NCBI GenBank assembly: GCA_964507325.1
Contig: CAZDQL010000152.1
Coordinates: 1-9,777, forward strand
DNA length: 9,777 nt
Direction of reading: 5' to 3'
Origin: CAZDQL01 sp964507325
Lineage (GTDB): Bacteria > Planctomycetota > UBA1135 > GCA-002686595
Shown: one piece after another, positions 1-4,544 of the stretch
How the letters are laid out: each line of letters starts with the position of its first letter
Position numbering within the stretch: position 1 is the stretch's first letter
Notes under the pieces: generated by a model
Database searches by the model: none
Seen by the model: only the letters and a program-made list of their open reading frames with translations
What the model was told of the DNA's origin: nothing
Position numbers and translations under genes: made by a program

Positions 1-158
1 GCCATCTTCTTCACGGCCTTCTTCTTGGCCTTCTTCTTCTTGGCCTTCTTCTTGGTGGCCCTTTTCTTGGTCGCCTTTTTCTTGGCCTTCTTGCGGGTGG
101 TCTTTTTCTTGACCGCCCTCTTCTTGGCCTTCTTGCGGGTGGCTTTCTTCTTCGCCAT
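1..158 (-). CDS. Lys/Ala-rich histone H1-like protein, N-terminal part (runs off the left edge)
   Basis: The frame opens with ATG at 158 and stays open for 52 codons to the window edge, so the C-terminus is missing. The visible protein starts MAKKKATRKKAKKRAVKKK and consists almost only of Lys, Ala, Arg, Thr and Val in short KKA / TRKKAKK repeats. Such tails occur in bacterial histone H1-like or AlgP-like proteins, which bind DNA non-specifically through charge, so a nucleoid-associated role is likely but inferred. An AAGGAG ribosome binding site lies 10 nt upstream (169-174). No folded domain is visible; one could follow beyond the edge, as in proteins with a basic tail attached to an HU-like fold. 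The opposite strand encodes a Phe/Leu-rich run that resembles a membrane protein, but it is the mirror of the lysine codons. Coding is well supported; the family name is less certain. Confidence 0.75.
   Translation of the reverse strand, partial: MAKKKATRKKAKKRAVKKKTTRKKAKKKATKKRATKKKAKKKKAKKKAVKKM
79..142 (-). repeat. Two identical 22-bp direct repeats inside the Lys/Ala-rich gene
   Basis: Positions 79-100 and 121-142 are identical over 22 bases and 42 bases (14 codons) apart, so the repeat is in frame and encodes the same TRKKAKK stretch twice. This fits growth of the tail by slippage or unequal exchange of lysine-codon repeats. Confidence 0.85.
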
Positions 159-168
159 GAGAGAAGTT

Positions 169-174
169 CTCCTT
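169..174 (-). promoter_or_regulatory. Ribosome binding site of the Lys/Ala-rich gene
   Basis: On the minus strand AAGGAG lies 10 nt before the ATG at 158. It fixes the Lys-rich frame as the real one among the open minus-strand frames, because the Arg/Pro-rich frame that overlaps it has no comparable site. Confidence 0.7.
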
Positions 175-176
175 GA

Positions 177-241
177 GGACCGGATGGTCCGGGGTTTTGG
201 CCCATCAGGGCACTACGTCGGAAGCCACGACATCAGCCCTG
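177..241 (-). other. Two small hairpins in the leader of the Lys/Ala-rich gene
   Basis: GGACC (177-181) and GGTCC (186-190) form a 5-bp stem with a 4-nt loop just upstream of the ribosome binding site. Further upstream CAGGGC (206-211) pairs with GCCCTG (236-241), with an inner GTCG/CGAC stem (217-220 and 227-230). They could structure the 5' leader and influence translation; this is inference, and short stems are common in GC-rich DNA. Confidence 0.3.
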
Positions 242-270
242 TCATCGGCACCTGTCGCAGACCACTTTCC

Positions 271-283
271 CCACAACTTGTGG
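271..283. repeat. CCACAA-c-TTGTGG palindrome
   Basis: CCACAA (271-276) and TTGTGG (278-283) are perfect inverted 6-mers around a single C, flanked by TTCC and AA. The half-sites resemble DnaA boxes loosely (about 7 of 9 positions against TTTTCCACA). A protein-binding operator is possible; evidence for an origin is lacking. Confidence 0.3.
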
Positions 284-414
284 AACTTCCTCGTCCAAGG
301 ACTCGATTGAGGGGCGGAAGGCCCACCGATCGGGACTTGTCGAGGACTTCGGTTCCGTGCAGAGGGTAGTGCGAACTCCTTCCAGGTGAGCCTCAGGGGG
401 GTGTGGAGGGGGGT

Positions 415-435
415 AGGGGCCCCGGGGACGCCCCT
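415..435. repeat. Short GC-rich hairpin
   Basis: AGGGGC (415-420) and GCCCCT (430-435) can form a 6-bp stem with a 9-nt loop. No gene ends next to it and no T-run follows, so a terminator role is unsupported. Confidence 0.3.
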
Positions 436-447
436 GGCTGGCCGTCA

Positions 448-489
448 GCTGTAAGCTACTGTCTCAAATGGAGTTACAGCCATTCAAAT
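448..489. repeat. Nest of overlapping inverted and direct repeats
   Basis: GCTGTAA (448-454) is inverted as TTACAGC (474-480). AATGG (467-471) is inverted as CCATT (480-484). CAAAT occurs twice in direct orientation (465-469 and 485-489). These overlap within 42 bases in a locally AT-richer patch of an otherwise GC-rich window. The arrangement suits an operator or a switchable RNA structure upstream of the leftward gene; the function is inferred. Confidence 0.45.
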
Positions 490-707
490 CAGTGAGTCCA
501 CCGCGATCGCCTTCGAAGTGAACACTTGCCGCAGACCGAATTACGGACGGCCAATCACCGCCTATTCACAGCTCGCGGCAGACCATTGAACTCCACGCTC
601 CCCACCGCTCACCGAAGCGAATCTTCCGTGCGCGGAGATCCCCAGAGGTCTCCCATTGTTGGGAATCTCGACAGGCGGACCCCCCTCCCCCACCCCATCT
701 CAGCCGG

Positions 708-928
708 TCTGAACTGCCTCCCTTCAGTGTGCATCTCGGAGATCGGCCTCTCGACCACCCCGGTCCGGGCACCCTTCTTGGCCACCCCGTGGCAGCCGTC
801 CGTTCGCCTCTGGGCCGGCACCTCGCCGCTGGGGCCTGCTCCAGCGGCCGGGTGCTCCAAGTCCTTGCGGACAAAGGTGCTACGGCGAGCAGCTCCGCGG
901 AATGCCCACTGAAGGGCGGCAGTTCAGA
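708..928. repeat. 27-bp near-perfect inverted repeat bounding a 221-bp segment (MITE-like or large RNA hairpin)
   Basis: Positions 708-734 on the plus strand match the reverse complement of 902-928 at 25 of 27 bases; both read TCTGAACTGCC inward from the ends and share CCCTTCAGTG. The arms enclose 167 bases that include a separate 13-bp hairpin (818-855). The right arm contains the TGA stop of the roadblock gene that ends at 924. The geometry resembles a small non-autonomous transposable element with terminal inverted repeats, but no target-site duplication is evident. Alternatively it is a 3'-UTR stem in the operon transcript. Beyond the 27 bases the resemblance of the two sides fades. Confidence 0.65.
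818..855 (-). terminator. Probable terminator hairpin of the GTPase operon
   Basis: GCACC (818-822) and GCCGCTGG (825-832) pair with CCAGCGGC (841-848) and GGTGC (851-855). This gives 13 base pairs with a 2x2 internal loop and an 8-nt terminal loop. It starts about 70 bases past the stop codon at 924. No U-run follows in the minus-strand direction, so it is either a U-less terminator or an RNA 3'-end stabiliser. Confidence 0.5.
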
Positions 929-1427
929 AGAGGTCGTCGAGGGCTTGGGCGGCTTGCTCGGAGTAGTCGTCCGCCAGCCCCGAGTCGTCCGCCGGCGGTC
1001 GCTCCGTGATCTCCGCGAACACCGCGGCCAACCGCTTGGAGGTCTCCTGGGCGTAGAAGCGCACCAGCCCGAGGTTGGTGCGCTCGTCCCAGACGACGGC
1101 CAGCAGGGTGCGCTCGCCGACCAGGGAGATCTGGATGCTCTCCCGCTGCCCCTGGTGGGACATGGTGCTGAAGTGCTCCTCCCCCAAGAGCTGCGCCATC
1201 TGCTTGGTCGCAGCGAAGGAGCCGGCGGCGAGCGCCGACAGCGACTCCATCGACTCCACCGCGGCTTCCCCCCGACGGGTGACCGGGTGCCCCTCGCGGT
1301 CGATCAGCAGGGCGCAGCGGGCACCGGAGAGCTCGAGCAGGCTGTCGAGCTCTCCGTCCAGTCGAGTGATGTCCTGAGCGTAGAAGACGAGTCGGTCAGC
1401 GCGCAGCTTGTCGTCCGAGATGCGCAT
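924..1427 (-). CDS. Roadblock/LC7 domain protein (MglB-like), last gene of the operon
   Basis: This 167-residue protein is recognised as a Roadblock/LC7 family member: a single alpha/beta domain (about residues 15-130) with the typical LDGELDSLLELSGARCALL opening and LIDREGHPV strand-turn. Stand-alone roadblock proteins such as MglB form homodimers that bind MglA GTPases and act as GTPase-activating proteins in the cytoplasm, and the GTPase encoded 8 nt upstream is the natural partner. The ATG at 1427 is preceded by an AGGGGG run overlapping the TAG stop of the GTPase gene, which suggests translational coupling. The C-terminal 30 residues are acidic (DDSGLADDYSEQ, then DDLF) and could be a flexible tail. 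The stop codon lies within one arm of a 27-bp inverted repeat, so the last residues may come from an inserted sequence. The family assignment is firm; GAP activity is inferred. Confidence 0.92.
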   Translation of the reverse strand: MRISDDKLRADRLVFYAQDITRLDGELDSLLELSGARCALLIDREGHPVTRRGEAAVESMESLSALAAGSFAATKQMAQLLGEEHFSTMSHQGQRESIQISLVGERTLLAVVWDERTNLGLVRFYAQETSKRLAAVFAEITERPPADDSGLADDYSEQAAQALDDLF

Positions 1428-1435
1428 GATGCCCC

Positions 1436-2953
1436 CTAGAGAAGGTCGAACATGAGCCCGCCGATGCCGATGCCCACGGCCAACGCGACCACGACGAAGA
1501 CGACCGTCATGATGGCCGACTTGCGGTTCGTGGCGTTGGAGGGCGTCGCCAGCGCGGCGGAACGCGGTTTGATTCGGGGGGCCTGTGGGCTGGGAACCGC
1601 GCGACTGGCGGGGGCTTCGGCCGGGGGCGGCGCGGCGTTCTGAGGCACCTGCATCAGCGAACCGGCCGGCGGCGCTGTGGCCGCCTGCTGGGGAGCACCC
1701 ATCACGCCTCCCTGGGGCGCGTCCAGCGTCTCCGGCGGCGCGACCGGCTGCACCAGGCGCAGCCCCTGCGCGGCTCCCTGAGCTTCAGGGGCAGCCTGGG
1801 GCTGCGCAGGAGGAGGCTGGACGGGGCTCCCCACCCCGGCGGAGGGAGTGGGCGGGAGCTGGGGGGGCGGGTGCACGTCGGTCTTGGACAGGACCTCCGG
1901 CGTTCCGATCCCCTGGGGCGCGCCCGTCGGTTGCGGGAAGCCGGTGGGGATGCCCGCCGGCTGCTGCTCCCCTTCACCCCCCGCCATGGGGATCGGCTGC
2001 GCCATCTCCGGGGCCGGGGCCGGGGCCGCCGCGGGCGGGGGCTCCTGGGCCAAGGGCATCTCGGGGGCCTGAGCGGCCAAGGCGTGGTCGGGCACGCTCG
2101 GCTCGACGACCGGAGGGGCCGTCGATCCGGGAGCGATCGAGGGCGCGGGGGCCGGCGGCACCGGGGGCGCAGGGCTCGGCTGCGCCTGAGGCTCGGGGGC
2201 CTGGGCCGCGGGGGGGGTTGGCACCTGGGACGCCGGGTAGAAGCCGGTCCCGGTCGACTGCACGGGCGGAGCGACCGGCCCGGGGGTCGCGGCGGGAGCG
2301 GGCTGCTGCGCCACGGGGGTCTCGCTGTCCGCCGGCACCGCGGGGGCCGGCCCCCCCGCGCCACCGCCGGCCTGCTGATGGATCGTGTCGAGCACCAGTG
2401 CGGCGATCGCCTTCAAGGTCGGGAAGACGCCCTGGCCGGTGTTGGCGACCGCCTCGAAGGACGGCAGGCCCCTCGGGTTGAGCAGACGCTCCAGCTCCTC
2501 GGTGGGCAGCGCGTCGGGCAGGTCGCGCTTGTTGTACTGGATGGCCATCGGCATGGCGGCCATGTCCTTGCCGTACTCCGCCAGGTTCTCCTGCAGATCG
2601 CGCAGGGACTCGAGGTTCTCATCGACCATCGAGGCCGAGGAGTCAGCGACGAAGATCACGCCGTCGACTCCCTGGAGCACGAGCTTGCGGGTCGAGTTGT
2701 AGTAGACCTGTCCAGGGACGGTGTAGATCTGGAACTGGGTCCGCATCCCCGCCACCGTTCCCAAGTCGAGCGGCATGAAGTCGAAGAATAGGGTGCGGTC
2801 CCCATCCGTCGAGATGCTGGTCAGTTCGCCGCGGCTGTTGTCAGGGGCTCGCTGGTGCACCACCTCGAGGTTGGTCGTCTTGCCGGACATGCCGGGACCG
2901 TAGTAGACGATCTTGACCGTCACGCTCTTCTGGGCGAAGTTGATCTGGACCAT
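1436..2953 (-). CDS. MglA-like GTPase with Pro/Ala-rich linker and C-terminal membrane anchor
   Basis: This is a 505-residue protein. Residues 1-193 form a complete MglA-type Ras-like G-domain: P-loop GPGMSGKTT (19-27), TDGDRTLFFDF (49-59), TVPGQVYY (78-85) and the guanine-specificity motif NKRD (141-144). Arg53 and Gln82 sit at the same numbers as the catalytic residues of Myxococcus MglA. MglA proteins are usually about 195 residues long and soluble. Here residues of about 196-470 are a low-complexity Pro/Ala/Gln linker, and residues of about 480-505 (AIMTVVFVVVALAVGIGIGG plus a few more) form a single transmembrane helix ending at the C-terminus, preceded by basic residues (RKS), which predicts a cytoplasmic G-domain tethered to the inner membrane. 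I chose ATG 2953 over the upstream in-frame ATG 2983 because MVQINFAQ matches the MglA N-terminus, GGAG lies 10 nt before it, and the longer form would overlap the upstream gene. It likely cycles between GTP and GDP under roadblock control; its effector is unknown. Confidence 0.93.
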   Translation of the reverse strand: MVQINFAQKSVTVKIVYYGPGMSGKTTNLEVVHQRAPDNSRGELTSISTDGDRTLFFDFMPLDLGTVAGMRTQFQIYTVPGQVYYNSTRKLVLQGVDGVIFVADSSASMVDENLESLRDLQENLAEYGKDMAAMPMAIQYNKRDLPDALPTEELERLLNPRGLPSFEAVANTGQGVFPTLKAIAALVLDTIHQQAGGGAGGPAPAVPADSETPVAQQPAPAATPGPVAPPVQSTGTGFYPASQVPTPPAAQAPEPQAQPSPAPPVPPAPAPSIAPGSTAPPVVEPSVPDHALAAQAPEMPLAQEPPPAAAPAPAPEMAQPIPMAGGEGEQQPAGIPTGFPQPTGAPQGIGTPEVLSKTDVHPPPQLPPTPSAGVGSPVQPPPAQPQAAPEAQGAAQGLRLVQPVAPPETLDAPQGGVMGAPQQAATAPPAGSLMQVPQNAAPPPAEAPASRAVPSPQAPRIKPRSAALATPSNATNRKSAIMTVVFVVVALAVGIGIGGLMFDLL

Positions 2954-2955
2954 GG

Positions 2956-3477
2956 CTAGCAGTCTCCGGATGCTTCGGAGCAACGAGTCTCAGGCGTTGC
3001 CGCTGGTGCGGCGGGAGCCCCCGGGTCGAGCCCCGGGGGTGGACTGGCGAGGGGGGCGGGGGGTGTCGGCGGCGCCTGGCCGACCGTGCGCAGGACGCGG
3101 TTCATGCGCGCCAGGGCTCCTTCGATCGGTACGCGCAGCTCTTCGGCGCTGGCGCCGCGCTCGAGGGCGACGAGCACCACCGATTCGGGCGCCTGGTGGA
3201 GGATGAGGGTCCCCTGGGTGGCGCGCATCACCACCCGGCGCGGCGCGTCCCAGGAGAGCTGTCCCACGCTGCGCGCGATCTCGGTCATCCAGCCGCCGGC
3301 CAGGGCGGTGAAGGAGTTCAGCTCTTCGTCGCGGTCGAGCGAGCCGCCGCCCTCTCCATGCTCCTCGTCGAGGGGAGCAGCGCCGCGGGCGGACGCGATC
3401 GGGACGCCGTCGGTGGACATCAGCACCGCCAGCCGGACCCCGGGGATGTGGAAGAGCGGATCCAGGACGTTCCTCAT
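2956..3477 (-). CDS. Roadblock/LC7 domain protein with Pro/Ala-rich tail
   Basis: This 173-residue protein starts MRNVLDPLFHIPGVRLAVLM and has a roadblock fold over about residues 1-125: the helix, then the STDGVPIASA strand pair, a central helix (LNSFTALAGGWMTEIARS) and the RRVVMRATQGTLILHQAP hairpin. An acidic, Gly-rich loop (DEEHGEGGGSLDRDEE) is inserted in the middle. Residues of about 130-173 are a Pro/Ala tail of the same style as the linker of the GTPase encoded next, from which it is separated by only 2 nt. The start ATG overlaps the stop of the preceding gene as ATGA, and GGGAGG precedes it, so the much longer open frame to 4005 is not used. It is expected to bind the G-domain or to heterodimerise with the other roadblock proteins. 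The fold is well supported, the partner is inferred. Confidence 0.9.
   Translation of the reverse strand: MRNVLDPLFHIPGVRLAVLMSTDGVPIASARGAAPLDEEHGEGGGSLDRDEELNSFTALAGGWMTEIARSVGQLSWDAPRRVVMRATQGTLILHQAPESVVLVALERGASAEELRVPIEGALARMNRVLRTVGQAPPTPPAPLASPPPGLDPGAPAAPAATPETRCSEASGDC
2964..2967 (-). promoter_or_regulatory. Ribosome binding site deciding the GTPase start
   Basis: On the minus strand GGAG lies 10 nt before ATG 2953 and inside the end of the preceding gene. It falls downstream of the alternative ATG at 2983 and therefore supports the shorter start. Confidence 0.6.
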
Positions 3478-4544
3478 GCAGCACCTCCCAAACCGCCGGC
3501 CAAACGCGCGAGGGCCTCCAGCTCGCGCCCGCGGGCCGCTCCCGCCGACCACAGGGCCGCCGCGCCGCGATCGCCGGGCACCAGCGAGAGCACCCCGAAC
3601 TCCCCTTCCAGCGTGATCTCCTGGGGGCGCCCGAGCCCCAGCCGGCGCGCGGATGCGCGGCTGTTCTGCAAGAGGTCGCGCACCGCGCGAGCGGTGCGAT
3701 CCGCGGTGGCGCCGGTGGGACCCTGGACGAGGGCCGTTCCACCGCGCACGTAGACCGCCGCGTGGATGTGCGGCTCGGCGCCCAGCTCCTGCAGGACGGG
3801 TCGCACGGCGATCGACGCGGGCGCAGTCTGTGCCTCGGGGACATCGTCCACGAAGGCTCCGGTGCGCTCCACCTCGAGCAGCGCCCGGTCCAGCGGGCGG
3901 GCATCCTGGACGTTGGCCTGCACGGCGCGGAAGCGGGTCTCCAGGTCGGGCTGTCCCGGCATCAGTTCGAGCAGGCGCGCGATCGCGCGACGGGCCTCCT
4001 GCCACGCTCCCACGCGGCGAGCGATCTCGAACACGAGCTGCAGCGGTCGCGCATCGTCGACCAACTGCGCGGCGGCCTTGTCCGCCAGCTCGTACGCCAC
4101 CTGTCCGTCGCCGGCGCGCCGTTCGGCGAAGAAGAGCTCGGCTCGGCAGCGCGCGCGGAAGTAGAGCGCCTCACCATCGTGAGACTGCGACCACCACTGC
4201 TCGGCCGCCTCTTCCGCCTTCTGGGTGCGTCCGCTCTCCAACATCAGGTCGCACAGCTCTCGCCAGAGCGCCGGGCGCGGTGCGATCGCGAGGTCGGATT
4301 GCAGGGTGCGGATGCGGCTTTCGAGCATCAGCACGCGGGCGCGCTCCGCGAGTCGCATCAGCTCCGGGTCCCCTTCGTGGGTCTGCAACCCCTCGGTGCA
4401 CACGCGCAGGACCTCCTGGGGAGTCCCGCAGACCACGTGCTCGTGGGCCAGGGCCAGGTAGTTCTCCGCCGAAGGGTCGAAGGCCAACCGGCGAGCGGCG
4501 GCGCGCGCCCGCTTGCGGCCGGTCATGCGGGAGAAGAGCTTCAC
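3474..4544 (-). CDS. TPR protein with C-terminal roadblock-like domain
   Basis: The 356-residue protein combines a helical-repeat region (about residues 15-220) with a C-terminal domain (about 248-352) that looks like a roadblock/LC7 fold: SIAVRPVLQELGAEPHIHAA, AVYVRGGTALVQGP, a helix with TADRTARAVRDLLQ, and EITLEGEFGVLSLVPGD. TPR-like helix pairs are visible, for example AENYLALAHEHVVCGTPQEV and LWRELCDLMLESGRTQKAEE. TPRs are protein-docking scaffolds, so this protein could carry a roadblock unit to the GTPase. I chose GTG 4544, which overlaps the preceding stop as GTGA; the ATG six codons inside lacks a ribosome binding site, and the upstream ATG 4622 would overlap the preceding gene by 82 nt and adds only an Arg/Gly-rich stretch. 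No signal peptide or membrane segment is seen. The TPR call is good; the roadblock call is moderate because the sequence is divergent. Confidence 0.85.
   Translation of the reverse strand: MKLFSRMTGRKRARAAARRLAFDPSAENYLALAHEHVVCGTPQEVLRVCTEGLQTHEGDPELMRLAERARVLMLESRIRTLQSDLAIAPRPALWRELCDLMLESGRTQKAEEAAEQWWSQSHDGEALYFRARCRAELFFAERRAGDGQVAYELADKAAAQLVDDARPLQLVFEIARRVGAWQEARRAIARLLELMPGQPDLETRFRAVQANVQDARPLDRALLEVERTGAFVDDVPEAQTAPASIAVRPVLQELGAEPHIHAAVYVRGGTALVQGPTGATADRTARAVRDLLQNSRASARRLGLGRPQEITLEGEFGVLSLVPGDRGAAALWSAGAARGRELEALARLAGGLGGAA

Larger units (their letters stand above)
249..584 (-). repeat. Three degenerate copies of a GGTCTGC-containing motif
   Basis: The plus strand carries CACCTGTCGCAGACC at 249-263, CACTTGCCGCAGACC at 523-537 and AGCTCGCGGCAGACC at 570-584. 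The first two agree at 13 of 15 positions; the third shares mainly the GCAGACC half. All have the same orientation, and the two right-hand copies are 47 bases apart. They may be binding sites for a regulator acting on the leftward gene, but no known consensus was recognised. Confidence 0.4.
159..817. other. Long non-coding stretch with repeats, no supported gene
   Basis: No frame here has a convincing ribosome binding site, family-like composition or consistent codon use. A 128-residue plus-strand frame (526-912) and 102- and 83-residue minus-strand frames look like random open frames in GC-rich DNA. The part around 450-600 is less GC-rich than the rest and is where promoters for the leftward Lys/Ala-rich gene would be expected, but no clear -35/-10 pair or sigma-54 site was found. 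The notable repeats inside it are listed separately. I see no tRNA-like cloverleaf. Confidence 0.6.

Noticed and set aside
11..205. Minus-strand 64-residue Arg/Pro-rich frame
   Set aside because: It is a shifted reading of the Lys/Ala-rich gene; the shifted frame has no ribosome binding site and turns KKA repeats into RRP repeats.
271..283. Replication origin suggested by DnaA-like half-sites
   Set aside because: There is a single palindrome with about 7/9 matches, no cluster of boxes, no AT-rich unwinding stretch and no dnaA or dnaN nearby.
25..369. Plus-strand 114-residue frame starting with a Phe/Leu-rich run that looks like a membrane helix
   Set aside because: It is the antisense of AAG lysine codons of the Lys/Ala-rich gene, which has a good ribosome binding site; the downstream part has no protein-like pattern.
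526..912. Plus-strand 128-residue frame in the gene-free region
   Set aside because: It has no ribosome binding site and no family resemblance, and it runs through both the hairpin and the left arm of the inverted repeat.
159..923. tRNA, CRISPR array or riboswitch in the long gene-free region
   Set aside because: I found no cloverleaf with a T-loop, no regularly spaced identical repeats and no recognisable riboswitch core.
1585..2791. Long plus-strand frames (298 and 306 residues) opposite the GTPase gene
   Set aside because: They are antisense readings of the Pro/Ala-rich linker, with Gly/Arg/Pro-rich content; the minus-strand frame has a clear family match.
3478..4005. N-terminal extension of the first roadblock gene to 4005
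   Set aside because: The extra 176 residues are an Arg/Pro-rich shifted reading of the TPR-roadblock gene; the ATGA junction at 3474-3477 with GGGAGG upstream marks the true start.
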